Origin: Streptomyces coeruleorubidus
GTDB lineage: Bacteria > Actinomycetota > Actinomycetes > Streptomycetales > Streptomycetaceae
Length of the DNA: 64,000 bases
NCBI RefSeq assembly: GCF_008705135.1
Contig: NZ_CP023694.1
Coordinates: 5,003,001 to 5,067,000 of the forward strand
Direction of reading: 5' to 3'
Of this stretch, positions 33,670 to 41,903 are shown piece after piece (positions within the stretch are counted from its first letter, which is position 1; every line of letters starts with the position of its first letter). The notes under the pieces were generated by a model. That model saw nothing but the letters and a program-made list of their open reading frames with translations, ran no database searches and had not been told where the DNA came from. The position numbers and the translations under genes were made by a program.

Positions 33670-33723
33670 CGTTGATGCCGCAGGACACGATCGTCGTCGG
33701 GACCTCTCCCAAGGTCCTGGCTC

Positions 33724-33769
33724 ACGCATACATCAATCCAGTACATGGACTACTCTTGGTACATGTCCA
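33724..33769. promoter_or_regulatory. Likely operator/promoter of the toxin-antitoxin pair
   Basis: AT-rich segment overlapping the antitoxin start. It contains CATGGAC (33744-33750) and GTCCATG (33765-33771 region) as inverted repeats separated by 14 bases, and two copies of GTACATG. This fits autoregulation by a ribbon-helix-helix antitoxin. No promoter could be placed securely. Confidence 0.4.
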
Positions 33770-34023
33770 TGAAACGTACGAATGTCTATGCCGACCCTGA
33801 AGACCTGGCGATCATCAAGGAGGCGGCCAAGCGAAGGGGCATAAGCGAGGCCGAGATCATCCGACAGGGGATCCATCTCGCGGCCATGGCGAACCGGGTC
33901 TGGGACGAGCCGCTTTTCTCGCGGACGTTCGAGGGGTCGGGGCGTACGCCGGCCAAGGCTGAGGTCCGTGACGCGGTCGCCGACGCGGTCCTCCGCGAGA
34001 CAGACCCCGGAACCGCCGCGTGA
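33763..34023 (+). CDS. VapB-like ribbon-helix-helix antitoxin
   Basis: An 86-residue protein. MKRTNVYADPEDLAIIKEAA is a typical ribbon-helix-helix start (strand then helix), followed by GISEAEIIRQGIHLA. The C-terminal part (PLFSRTFEGSGRTPAKAEVRDA) would be the flexible toxin-binding tail. The ATG at 33763 is used; an in-frame ATG six codons earlier is possible. It overlaps the PIN-domain gene by a GTGA junction, the standard antitoxin-toxin order. Confidence 0.85.
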   Translation: MSMKRTNVYADPEDLAIIKEAAKRRGISEAEIIRQGIHLAAMANRVWDEPLFSRTFEGSGRTPAKAEVRDAVADAVLRETDPGTAA

Positions 34024-34463
34024 TCATCGTCATTGCGGACACGTCCGGCCTCTTGGCTGCTCTCGACGCGACGCACCCGGAACACGGAGCGGCGAACGAG
34101 GCGATCATGGCGGCCGGTCTCCTGGTGATGTCCCCGCTCCTGCTGGCGGAGCTCGATCACGTGGCCACGCGCGAGTTGGGGCGCGCAGCCGCCGTCAGCG
34201 CGATCGATGACCTGCGGCGGTGGATGAGCCGAGGTCGGATCGTCATGCCCGAGATCACGGAAGGCCACTTGGGTGCCGCGCAGTCCGTCCGACTCCGCTA
34301 CGACGCGCTCGACCTGGACCTCGCCGACGCGGTGAACGTGGCGCTCGCCGCCGACTACGACACTGACGCGATCCTCACCCTCGACCGGCGGGACTTCCGG
34401 GCCGTACGGCCGTTGGGCCGCCACAAGGTGTTCCGGGTGCTACCCGACGACCTCCCGCTCTGA
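34020..34463 (+). CDS. VapC-like PIN-domain ribonuclease toxin
   Basis: A 147-residue PIN-domain protein. Acidic residues expected for the Mg2+ site: Asp in VIADTSGLLAAL (~7), Glu in LLLAELDHVATRELG (~45), and Asp in DALDLDLADAVNVALA (~100), followed by ILTLDRRDF (~118). Family VapC toxins cleave tRNA or rRNA. The start GTG overlaps the antitoxin stop. It ends about 100 bases before the tRNA-Gly gene, facing it. Confidence 0.87.
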   Translation: MIIVIADTSGLLAALDATHPEHGAANEAIMAAGLLVMSPLLLAELDHVATRELGRAAAVSAIDDLRRWMSRGRIVMPEITEGHLGAAQSVRLRYDALDLDLADAVNVALAADYDTDAILTLDRRDFRAVRPLGRHKVFRVLPDDLPL

Positions 34464-34529
34464 CGCGAGATCATCCGTGGCCAAGCGCGCGCACCTGCAA
34501 GGGGCTTGGTTCCCGACCTGTCAATAAAC

Positions 34530-34556
34530 AAGCCCCAGGCCGCTGACCTGGGGCTT
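34530..34556. terminator. Hairpin terminator between VapC gene and tRNA-Gly
   Basis: Arms AAGCCCCAGG (34530-34539) and CCTGGGGCTT (34547-34556), loop CCGCTGA. On the minus strand it is followed by a U-rich TTGTTTATT, so it is a good terminator for the tRNA transcript; it may also stop the toxin transcript. Confidence 0.8.
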
Positions 34557-34564
34557 CAATGAAG

Positions 34565-34635
34565 AGCGGGTGACGAGAATCGAACTCGCGCTCTCAGCTT
34601 GGGAAGCTGATGTTCTACCATTAAACTACACCCGC
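34565..34635 (-). tRNA. tRNA-Gly (anticodon CCC)
   Basis: A complete cloverleaf: acceptor arms GCGGGTG / CACCCGC, D arm GTTT-AATGGTA-GAAC, anticodon arm TCAGC-TTCCCAA-GCTGA (CCC at the loop centre), 4-base variable region, and T arm GCGAG-TTCGATT-CTCGT. The 71st base is the discriminator. No CCA is encoded. Anticodon CCC reads GGG. Confidence 0.95.
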
Positions 34636-34908
34636 GTAAGACGCCGACCGGAGTCGGTGTCGAATGCCCGCTCACTCTACCTCATGCCAGGCCTCCGGTG
34701 TTCAAACCGTGAGGCCTGGGCGCGTTTCAGGGGGTGGGATCGGGCTGCGGGTGACCGGAGTTGGGGCGTACGGTGGGGGCGCGGGCGAGGGCCCGGACGG
34801 GACTGGAGTGCCGCCTGGAGGGCCGTCCCTTTGATCCCGTACTGTGGCTTTTGTCGTCAGGCAAGCAGTAGCCGGACGCGGCTCTTGGGGAAGGGACTCT
34901 TGGACTTG

Positions 34909-35067
34909 ATGGAGCGCACCGTCGTCCGTTGTGCGGATGGGCACGTGTTCACCACCGCTTCGTTCCCGATGCAGCAGGCCGAGCGGCTCGGCCCCGGCCG
35001 GCTGCTTCGGTGTCCGCGATGTGCGCGGCTCCGGAGCGTGGTGCCCGTGAGCTACGAGAAGCGGTAG
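34909..35067 (+). CDS. Small zinc-ribbon-like protein
   Basis: A 52-residue protein: RTVVRCADGHVFTTA near the start and RLLRCPRCARLRSVVPV near the end give a C-x2-H-like plus CPRC arrangement suggesting a zinc ribbon (Cys and His ligands C-G-H / C-x2-C). The ATG at 34909 is used; a TTG nine bases earlier is also possible. It lies between tRNA-Gly and dcd, in the same direction as dcd. Function unknown; similar small proteins are, as far as I recall, conserved beside dcd in Streptomyces. Confidence 0.7.
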   Translation: MERTVVRCADGHVFTTASFPMQQAERLGPGRLLRCPRCARLRSVVPVSYEKR

Positions 35068-35161
35068 GAGCGGTAGCGGCACGGCCCGCCACAAGCACGC
35101 AGGCAGGCGCGCGGAGACGTCCGGTTGTGGTCGCTCCGCGCGCCTTGCGTATCCTCGGGGC

Positions 35162-35737
35162 GTGCTTCTCTCAGACAAGGACATCCGGGCCGAGATCGAC
35201 GCCGGGCGGGTACGGATCGATCCCTATGACGACGCGATGGTGCAGCCGTCGAGCATCGACGTGCGGCTCGACCGCTACTTCCGGGTGTTCGAGAATCACC
35301 GGTACCCGCACATCGACCCCGCGATCGAGCAGGCCGATCTGACCCGGCTCGTCGAGCCGGAGGGGGACGAGCCGTTCATCCTGCATCCCGGGGAGTTCGT
35401 CCTCGCCAGTACCTACGAGGTCATCTCGCTGCCCGACGATCTCGCCTCCCGCCTGGAGGGCAAGAGTTCGCTGGGCCGGCTCGGGCTCGTCACGCATTCG
35501 ACGGCCGGCTTCATCGACCCCGGGTTCAGCGGACACGTGACGCTTGAGCTGTCGAACCTCGCCACCCTGCCCATCAAGCTCTGGCCGGGGATGAAGATCG
35601 GGCAGCTGTGCATGTTCAAGCTGAGCTCGCCCGCGGACTTCCCGTACGGGAGCGAGCGGTACGGGTCGCGGTACCAGGGGCAGCGGGGGCCGACCGCCTC
35701 CCGGTCCTTCCTCAACTTCCATCGGACCCAGGTGTGA
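35162..35737 (+). CDS. dcd: dCTP deaminase
   Basis: A 191-residue nucleotide deaminase of the trimeric dUTPase fold. It converts dCTP to dUTP (or directly to dUMP in bifunctional members). Landmarks: QPSSIDVRLDRYFRVF, the catalytic segment GKSSLGRLGLVTHSTAGFID (with Glu just before) and FSGHVTLELSN, and the C-terminal YQGQRGPTASRSFLNF that closes over the nucleotide. GTG start. It overlaps the phosphoribosyltransferase start, so the two are translated as a unit, linking pyrimidine supply with salvage. Confidence 0.96.
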   Translation: MLLSDKDIRAEIDAGRVRIDPYDDAMVQPSSIDVRLDRYFRVFENHRYPHIDPAIEQADLTRLVEPEGDEPFILHPGEFVLASTYEVISLPDDLASRLEGKSSLGRLGLVTHSTAGFIDPGFSGHVTLELSNLATLPIKLWPGMKIGQLCMFKLSSPADFPYGSERYGSRYQGQRGPTASRSFLNFHRTQV

Positions 35738-36261
35738 GTGACCCGAGCATGAGCGACAAAGGCATGAGTGGCGTTCGGGAGAACCTGACCTACGAGCAGT
35801 TCGGCGTCGCCGTGCGCGAGCTCGCGCAGACCATCGCCGACGACGGGTACGAGCCCGACATAGTGCTCAGCATCGCCCGCGGCGGCGTCTTCGTGGCCGG
35901 TGGGCTCGCCTACGCCCTCGACTGCAAGAACATCCACCTCGTGAACGTGGAGTTCTACACGGGCGTGGGGACGACCCTCGACATGCCCGTCATGCTCGCT
36001 CCCGTCCCCAACGTGATCGACTTCTCCGAGAAGAAGGTGCTGATCACCGACGACGTCGCCGACACCGGCAAGACGCTCAAGCTGGTCCGCGACTTCTGCC
36101 TCGACACCGTCGCCGAGGTGCGCAGCGCCGTCGTCTACGAGAAGTCCCAGTCGCTAGTGAAGTGCGAGTACGTGTGGAAGCGGACCGACGCGTGGATCAA
36201 CTTCCCGTGGTCCGTGGAGCCGCCCGTGGTGCGGCGGGCCGACCAGGTGCTCGACGCCTGA
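35734..36261 (+). CDS. Phosphoribosyltransferase (purine/xanthine-type)
   Basis: A 175-residue type-I phosphoribosyltransferase. The PRPP-binding motif is KKVLITDDVADTGKTLKLV (~105-123) with adjacent acidic residues; the N-terminal SIARGGVFVAGGLAYAL is the pyrophosphate loop. Relatives include hypoxanthine/xanthine salvage enzymes. The GTG at 35734 overlaps the dcd stop (GTGA); in-frame ATGs at 35749 and 35764 are alternatives. A strong terminator follows. The base substrate cannot be named from the sequence. Confidence 0.88.
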   Translation: MSDPSMSDKGMSGVRENLTYEQFGVAVRELAQTIADDGYEPDIVLSIARGGVFVAGGLAYALDCKNIHLVNVEFYTGVGTTLDMPVMLAPVPNVIDFSEKKVLITDDVADTGKTLKLVRDFCLDTVAEVRSAVVYEKSQSLVKCEYVWKRTDAWINFPWSVEPPVVRRADQVLDA

Positions 36262-36284
36262 CACCACTCCAAGAGGCACCAGGA

Positions 36285-36314
36285 AAAGGGGCTCCCCTCC
36301 CGGGGAGCCCCTTT
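36285..36314. terminator. Bidirectional terminator
   Basis: 13-bp arms AAAGGGGCTCCCC (36285-36297) and its complement (36302-36314), loop TCCC, flanked by A and T runs on either side. It lies between the convergent phosphoribosyltransferase and Yip1 genes. Confidence 0.88.
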
Positions 36315-36332
36315 CTCACGTCGTGCGGAGCC

Positions 36333-37271
36333 TCAGACCGTGCCCAGCTTCACGATCGACAGCAGCGCGATGAGCTGGATCGCCGACGCGCCCAGCGCCT
36401 TCGGCCAGGGCAGGTCGTGGGAGCGGCTGACCATGAGGGTCAGCAGCGCGCCGCCCGCGATCCAGGTGGCCCAGCCCAGCAGCTGGACGAACGTCGCGTC
36501 GCCGCCGGCGAACATCGCGAAGACCAGGCGGGGTGCGTCCGTGATGGACATGATCAGCATCGACAGGCCGACTGTCGGCTGCCAGGCGCCGTCGCCGCCG
36601 AGCTGGCGGGCCAGGGTGTGGGTGACCACGCCCAGGATGAACGCGCTGATCACCATCGCGACCGCCGTCGTGAGGACGATGGGGATGGCGTTCGAGAGTG
36701 TGGCGTTTATCGCATCCTTGCGGGCGCCGTCGAAGCCGAAGACGGCGAGCAGGCCGTAGAGGAACGTGACGATGAGGGCCGGGCCCCACATCGTGTAGTC
36801 CCGCATCTGGAGGAACGTCTGCCGGGGGGCGAGGACGATGCCCCTCAGCAGGGCCTTCCAGTGCAGGCGCGGGCCGACCGGGCCGGGCGGCGGGGCGGCC
36901 GAGCCGGCGCGGTAGGTGTCGCCCTGGGTGTAGGGGTCCTCGCCGACCGAGAAGGCCTGGGTGTGTCCCGGGTTGTTCGCCGCGTACGGGTCGGGCGGAC
37001 CCTGGGGGCCGGGCGGGTACGCGCCGTCGCCGAAGTACTCCGGCTCGCCTTGGTCGCCGTAGCCGCCGCCGGGCCGCCCGGCGTTCGGCTGCGGCCAGGC
37101 GGGGCCGCCGCCGTTGCCGCCGTACGGCGGCTGCTGCTGCGGGTACGGCTGCGGCGCCGGCGGGTAGCCGTACGACGGTCCCTGCGGCGTCTGCTGCCCG
37201 TACGGAGGGTTTTGCGGTCGCGTCTGAGGAGCGCCGTTGTTCCGGCCGCGCCCGATCCTGAATCCAGCCAC
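36333..37271 (-). CDS. Yip1 family membrane protein with Pro/Gln/Tyr-rich N-terminus
   Basis: A 312-residue protein. Residues 1-125 are a soluble, low-complexity region rich in Pro, Gln, Gly and Tyr (QTPQGPSYGYPPAPQPYPQQ). Residues ~135-312 hold a Yip1 domain with five transmembrane segments (LIVTFLYGLLAVFGFDG, VLTTAVAMVISAFILGVVTH and so on). It starts at GTG (37271). Bacterial Yip1 proteins have no clear function. The disordered head, common in Streptomyces membrane proteins, would be cytoplasmic. Confidence 0.85.
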   Translation of the reverse strand: MAGFRIGRGRNNGAPQTRPQNPPYGQQTPQGPSYGYPPAPQPYPQQQPPYGGNGGGPAWPQPNAGRPGGGYGDQGEPEYFGDGAYPPGPQGPPDPYAANNPGHTQAFSVGEDPYTQGDTYRAGSAAPPPGPVGPRLHWKALLRGIVLAPRQTFLQMRDYTMWGPALIVTFLYGLLAVFGFDGARKDAINATLSNAIPIVLTTAVAMVISAFILGVVTHTLARQLGGDGAWQPTVGLSMLIMSITDAPRLVFAMFAGGDATFVQLLGWATWIAGGALLTLMVSRSHDLPWPKALGASAIQLIALLSIVKLGTV

Positions 37272-37447
37272 GTCTTCGAACGTACCTGGTCCCGCGCGGT
37301 GGTGTGCCGGGCCCGGGCTTCCGGGCCCGGCTTTGCGGCCGAGCTGTGACATCCCTTAAGGGAAAGGGGCCTTGGGCGTCCGTGGGCGGTCAGGGTTCCG
37401 CCGTACGGGCAGCCGTGAGGGCAGCACCACGGCCCCTCGCGGCGGCG

Positions 37448-38884
37448 TCAGCCGAGCATGTCCTGGCCGAGCCTCAGGTAGCCGGTCGTCGACATGCCGA
37501 GCGAGCCGGGGCCGAAGCTGATCGCGTTCTTCGTCGTCACGCCCGAGGCCGAGCCGCGCAGGCTGTAGACGGCGCCGGAGGGGTGGTTCTCGCCGTCGGA
37601 GCCCACGGACAGGTCCGCCTTGCCGTCGCCGTTGAGGTCGGACAGGCGTACGGACGCGCCGAAGCGGTCGGCGGACTCGGCGGTGCCGGGGACGCCGGCC
37701 GTGTTCTGGGTGAGCGACTGGGCGCCGGTGGTGGTCAGTCCGGTGGCCGAGCCGCGCAGGACCGTGACGGCGCCGGCGATGTCCGCGGTGCCGACGTCCT
37801 CGTGGATCGTGCCGACGGCCAGGTCGCCGTAACCGTCGCCGTCGACGTCCGCGATCGAGAGGTCGTTGCCGAACCAGTCGTCCTCCTCGTCCGCGCCGGG
37901 GACGCCGGGGGTGTCCTGGTCGATCGTGGTCTGGGGGCTGGTGCGGGCGCCGTCGGTGCCGCCGGGGTACACGCTGACCGAGCCGCCGAGGCTCTTGGCG
38001 TCGCCGCCGTAGTCCGCCGTGACGACGTCGTCGTAGCCGTCGCCGTTCAGGTCGCCGACCGTCGCCAGCTCCCAGCCGCCGCTCTTGAGGAACGTCTGGC
38101 GGGTGAGGCCGGAGGCGGCGCCGAGGAAGACCATGGCACCGTCCTCGTAGTCCGACGCCTGGCTGCCGGTGGCGACCAGGTCGTCGGTGCCGTCGCCGTC
38201 GATGTCGCCGGCGGCGAGGCTCTGGGCGCCTGCGAGACCGGCGCCGCCCCGCAGGCCGGTGGCGAGCTCGGAGCGGGACGTCGAGCCGGAGGTCTTGGTG
38301 AAGCTCCGGTGGATCCAGACGTCGCTGCCGGTACTGCCGGCGGCGAGGTCGGGGCGGCCGTCGCCGTCGAAGTCGCCGACGGTGAGGGACATGCCGTACT
38401 CGTCGTGGGCGGAGACGGCCGGGTCCGTGACGCCCTTGCCGCCGGACAGGCCGCTCTTGCCGCCCCAGACGACCGTGACGGAGCCGCCGTCGGCGTCGGA
38501 GCCGACGTCCTCGCCGACACTGCCGATCACCAGGTCGGCGTACCCGTCGGCGTTCAGGTCGCCGGAGGCGAGGGACTTGCCGAAGCGGTCGCCCTGCTCG
38601 GCGGTGCCGGGGATGCCGGCGGTGTCCTGGGTGAGGATCGTGCGGCGGGCGGCGCTGATGCCGTTCGCGGAGCCGTAGGTGACGACGACGGCGCCCGCGT
38701 CGGTCTTGCCGCCGACGGGGGTGTAGGGCGCGGCGGTGGCGAGGTCGCGGTAGCCGTCGCCGTTGAAGTCGTCGGCGTACTTGGCGGGTGCCGCGACGGC
38801 GGCCGGTACGGCGGTGAAGAGGGCGGCGCCCAGCGCGGCCGCGGTGGTCAGGGCCGCGAGGGCGTGGGGGGTGCGGTGAGGCAT
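37448..38884 (-). CDS. Secreted FG-GAP seven-bladed propeller (array member 5)
   Basis: A 478-residue exported protein, the last of five tandem paralogues. A signal peptide (ALTTAAALGAALFTAVPAAVA) precedes seven D-x-[DN]-x-[DN]-G loops: DFNGDGYRD, DLNADGYAD, DFDGDGRPD, DIDGDGTDD, DLNGDGYDD, DVDGDGYGD and DLNGDGKAD, spaced ~60 residues apart, so a complete integrin-alpha-like propeller with Ca2+ in each blade is predicted. AGVPGTAESADRFG-type linkers recur. It ends ISFGPGSLG plus a tail, a C-terminal signature shared with the third and second members. No catalytic motif or anchor is seen. Confidence 0.92.
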   Translation of the reverse strand: MPHRTPHALAALTTAAALGAALFTAVPAAVAAPAKYADDFNGDGYRDLATAAPYTPVGGKTDAGAVVVTYGSANGISAARRTILTQDTAGIPGTAEQGDRFGKSLASGDLNADGYADLVIGSVGEDVGSDADGGSVTVVWGGKSGLSGGKGVTDPAVSAHDEYGMSLTVGDFDGDGRPDLAAGSTGSDVWIHRSFTKTSGSTSRSELATGLRGGAGLAGAQSLAAGDIDGDGTDDLVATGSQASDYEDGAMVFLGAASGLTRQTFLKSGGWELATVGDLNGDGYDDVVTADYGGDAKSLGGSVSVYPGGTDGARTSPQTTIDQDTPGVPGADEEDDWFGNDLSIADVDGDGYGDLAVGTIHEDVGTADIAGAVTVLRGSATGLTTTGAQSLTQNTAGVPGTAESADRFGASVRLSDLNGDGKADLSVGSDGENHPSGAVYSLRGSASGVTTKNAISFGPGSLGMSTTGYLRLGQDMLG

Positions 38885-38979
38885 GCGTCGTCCTTGTGAG
38901 TTGTAACGAGCCGGGGCGGGCGAGGCGAGGTGAGGCGGGGCGGATCGGGCGTCTGGGGCGGCTACCGGCAGGTGGCCTC

Positions 38980-39030
38980 GACCGGCCCCGGCCCCGGCCC
39001 CGGCCGGGCCACGACCGGCCCCGGCCCGGA
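38980..39030. repeat. CCGGCC-type tandem repeat
   Basis: Short tandem repeats of CCGGCC/CCCGGCCCC in the 176-base gap between FG-GAP members 4 and 5, the widest gap inside the array. It can fold into several hairpins and may attenuate read-through into member 5. Confidence 0.5.
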
Positions 39031-39060
39031 GCGGTCTGCCCCGGGCCGGTTCCGGGCAGG

Positions 39061-40413
39061 TCAGTCGGGAAGCGAGCCGCCGAGCTCCGGCAGGACGACC
39101 GCTCCGGTCTTCGTCGGCACCGTGGCCGTGCCCCGCATCAGCAGCGCGCCGCCCGCCGCGCCCACGGCCAGGTCGGCCTTGCCGTCGGCGGTCAGGTCGC
39201 GCAGGCGGACGGTGTAGCCGAAGGAGGCGTGGGAGTCGGCGGGGCCCAGCACCGTCTGGGCGATCCACGAGGAGCGGGCGCCGCTGAGGCCGCCGGAGCC
39301 GCCGCGGAACACGTGGACCCCGCCCTGGTCCTCCAGGCCCTCGACGTCCTCGTGCGGCACGCCGACCGCGAGGTCCGCGTAGCCGTCGCCGTTGGCGTCG
39401 GCGGCCGAGATGGCGTAGCCGAAGTTGTCGTCGGCCTCCGGGCTGCCGGAGACACCCGAGGTGGCCTGGGTGAACGTGGTCGACGTGCCCGGGCCCGACG
39501 CCGTGCCGCGCCAGATGGTGACCGCGCCCTTGCCGTTGTCCTTGTCGGGCACGCCGAGGGCGATGTCGCCGTAGCCGTTCTTGTCGAAGTCGCCGATGAC
39601 CGGGCTCGGGTAGAGGCCCTGCTGCTGGTCGCTGAGGGTCCTGGACGCGCCGGAGGCGAGGCCGGAGGACGTGCCCTTCAGGAACCAGGCGCGCTCGCGG
39701 ATGTCGCTGCCGTTGATCTCCGTGCCGATCACGACCAGGTCGGTCCTGCCGTCCCCGTCGACCTTTCCGGCCCCGAGACCGGAGGAGTACCAGCCGGCCG
39801 ACCCCTTGTCGATCTCGCTGACCTTGCCGGTCGTGCCGGACTTGGTGAACGGGCCCCGGTACAGCCACGTCTCCCCGCCGCCGATCACGGCCAGGTCGGG
39901 CGAGCCGTCGCCGGTGAAGTCGCCGGTGGCGAGGTCGCGGCCGAAGTAGCTGCCCGCGCCGCCGGCGGGCGTGAGGTTGGTGCCGCCGGACAGGCCGGAC
40001 TTCGAACCCCAGACGACGGTGACCGTGCCGCGGTAGTCGGTGCTGCCCACGTGCTCCATGGAGTTGCCGACGACGAGGTCCGCGTAGCCGTCCTTGTTGA
40101 GGTCGGCGCTCGCGAGGGACTCGCCGAACCGGTCGTCCTCCTCACCGGCTCCGGGGATGCCGGAGCTGTCCTGGTGGAGGAACTTCGGGTGGGCGGTGTC
40201 GAGGCCGGTGGCGGTGCCGTACACGACGGTCACCGTGCCACCCTTGCGGTCGACGTCGTCGTAGCCGCCGTAGGCGAGGTCGCGGCGGCCGTCGCCGTTG
40301 AAGTCGTCGTAGTGCTTGGCCACCGCCGCGGAGGCGGGGCCGGTGAGGAACACGGGGGTGACGCCGGTCGCCAGCAGGGCGGCGACCAGGGCGGTCGTGG
40401 TGGATCTGCGCAT
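39061..40413 (-). CDS. Secreted FG-GAP seven-bladed propeller (array member 4)
   Basis: A 450-residue exported protein: signal peptide (TALVAALLATGVTPVFLTG), then seven Ca-loop motifs DFNGDGRRD, DLNKDGYAD, DFTGDGSPD, KVDGDGRTD, DFDKNGYGD, DANGDGYAD and DLTADGKAD. Motifs four and five deviate (K or N substitutions), and the C-terminus (VVLPELGGSLPD) lacks the FGPGSLG signature of its neighbours, so it is the most divergent member. Start 19 bases after the stop of member 3. Secreted, no anchor; role unknown. Confidence 0.92.
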   Translation of the reverse strand: MRRSTTTALVAALLATGVTPVFLTGPASAAVAKHYDDFNGDGRRDLAYGGYDDVDRKGGTVTVVYGTATGLDTAHPKFLHQDSSGIPGAGEEDDRFGESLASADLNKDGYADLVVGNSMEHVGSTDYRGTVTVVWGSKSGLSGGTNLTPAGGAGSYFGRDLATGDFTGDGSPDLAVIGGGETWLYRGPFTKSGTTGKVSEIDKGSAGWYSSGLGAGKVDGDGRTDLVVIGTEINGSDIRERAWFLKGTSSGLASGASRTLSDQQQGLYPSPVIGDFDKNGYGDIALGVPDKDNGKGAVTIWRGTASGPGTSTTFTQATSGVSGSPEADDNFGYAISAADANGDGYADLAVGVPHEDVEGLEDQGGVHVFRGGSGGLSGARSSWIAQTVLGPADSHASFGYTVRLRDLTADGKADLAVGAAGGALLMRGTATVPTKTGAVVLPELGGSLPD

Positions 40414-40431
40414 GGGAGTCTCCCTGGTTCG

Positions 40432-41880
40432 TCAGCCGATGAGGCCGGTGCCGAAGGCGCCGTAGGAACGGGTCTGGCCGAGGCTGCCCGGGCCGAAGGC
40501 GCGGGCGCCGTCGGTGACGGGGCCGGTGGCCGAGCCGCGCAGCGTCGTGATCCCGCCGATGCCCTCGTCCTCGAAGCCGGCGCTGACGGTGAACTCGGCG
40601 CGGCCGTCCTTGGTGACGTCGGCCAGCAGGACGTCCGAGCCGAAGTAGTCGATGGCCTCGGCGGTGCCCGGGACACCGGCGGTGGCCTGGGTGAGGGTGC
40701 GGCCGCCGGTGCGCGAGACACCCGAGGCCGAGCCGTTCATCAGGACCGTGGAACCGGCGTCCTCGATGGTGCCGACGTCCTCGAAGACGACGCCGATGGC
40801 GAGGTCGCCGTAGCCGTCGCCGTTGGCGTCGCCGATGGAGACCGAGCCGCCGAAGCCGTCGTTCGCCTCGTCGGCGCCGGGGACACCGGTGGAGGCCTGG
40901 GTCAGCTCGGCCATGGGGGCGTCGCCGTTGACCGGGCCGCCCTCGGAGCCGCGGATGACGACGACCTCGCCGCCGAGGCTGCCGCTGTGGTCGTCGTCCT
41001 TCGTGAAGACGTTGCCGAGTGCGATCTCGTCGTAGCCGTCGCCGTCGATGTCGCCGAGGGCGAGGGAGGTGCCGCCGTTCAGGGGGCGGGGGACGGAGGT
41101 GTCCGGGCCGGTGGGGGAGCCGAGGTAGGCGACGCCCTTGGACCAGCTGCCCGACTCGGACGAGTCGAGCCGTACGCGGTAGGTGAGGACCAGGTCCGAC
41201 CTGCCGTCGGCGTTGGTGTCGCCCGCTTTCATGGCGTCGACGCTGTACGCCGTCTCGGGCGTGTTGACGCGCTTCGCGGTGCCGGTGGTACCGCTCGTGG
41301 TGAAACCGCCGCGGATCACGTAGGCGTGGGAGGAGCCGGTGCCGACGGCCAGGTCCTTCTTGCCGTCGCCGTCGAAGTCGCCCGCGGTCAGCAGCCGGCC
41401 CCAGTGGTCGTGCCCGGAGACCGCCGGGTCCTTGACCGAGGTGCCGTTCTTCAGGCCGCTCGCCGAGCCCCACAGCACGGTGACGGAGCCGCCGTCGGTG
41501 TCGGTGCCGACGTCCTCGCCGGAGGAGCCGACCGCGAGGTCGGTGTAGCCGTCGCCGTTGAGGTCGGCGACGGCGAGCGCGTCACCGAAGGTGTCCTCGG
41601 CCTCGGCGGCACCGGGCACCCCGGCGGTGTTCTGGCTGACCACGGTCCGCTTGGCCGGGTCGAGGCCGGTGGCGCCGCCGTAGACCACGGCGACGTAGCC
41701 GGCCATGCCCTTGCCGTCGACCTTGGCGTACGGGGCGGCGAACGCGACGTCGCCGTAGCCGTCGCCGTTGAAGTCGGCCTTCGGGCCGGTGGCGGGCGCG
41801 GCGGTGGCCGCCGTCGCGGGCAGGGCGGTGAGCAGGCCGGTGGTGAGGGCCGTGGCCAGGAGGAGGGTGCGCTTGCGCAT
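40432..41880 (-). CDS. Secreted FG-GAP seven-bladed propeller (array member 3)
   Basis: A 482-residue exported protein. The signal peptide MRKRTLLLATALTTGLLT is nearly identical to that of member 1. Seven loops: DFNGDGYGD, DLNGDGYTD, DFDGDGKKD, DTNADGRSD, DIDGDGYDE, DANGDGYGD and DVTKDGRAE (the last two Asp positions replaced by Glu in two motifs). It ends RAFGPGSLGQTRSYGAFGTG. It begins 23 bases after member 2 ends, consistent with one transcript. Long open frames on the opposite strand here are compositional shadows. Confidence 0.92.
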   Translation of the reverse strand: MRKRTLLLATALTTGLLTALPATAATAAPATGPKADFNGDGYGDVAFAAPYAKVDGKGMAGYVAVVYGGATGLDPAKRTVVSQNTAGVPGAAEAEDTFGDALAVADLNGDGYTDLAVGSSGEDVGTDTDGGSVTVLWGSASGLKNGTSVKDPAVSGHDHWGRLLTAGDFDGDGKKDLAVGTGSSHAYVIRGGFTTSGTTGTAKRVNTPETAYSVDAMKAGDTNADGRSDLVLTYRVRLDSSESGSWSKGVAYLGSPTGPDTSVPRPLNGGTSLALGDIDGDGYDEIALGNVFTKDDDHSGSLGGEVVVIRGSEGGPVNGDAPMAELTQASTGVPGADEANDGFGGSVSIGDANGDGYGDLAIGVVFEDVGTIEDAGSTVLMNGSASGVSRTGGRTLTQATAGVPGTAEAIDYFGSDVLLADVTKDGRAEFTVSAGFEDEGIGGITTLRGSATGPVTDGARAFGPGSLGQTRSYGAFGTGLIG

Positions 41881-41903
41881 CTGTGGAGTCCCGTTGTCGG
41901 TGA

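Noticed and set aside
34565..34635. tRNA-Gly as the attachment site of an integrated element
   Set aside because: No integrase gene and no second copy of the tRNA 3' end was found on either side.
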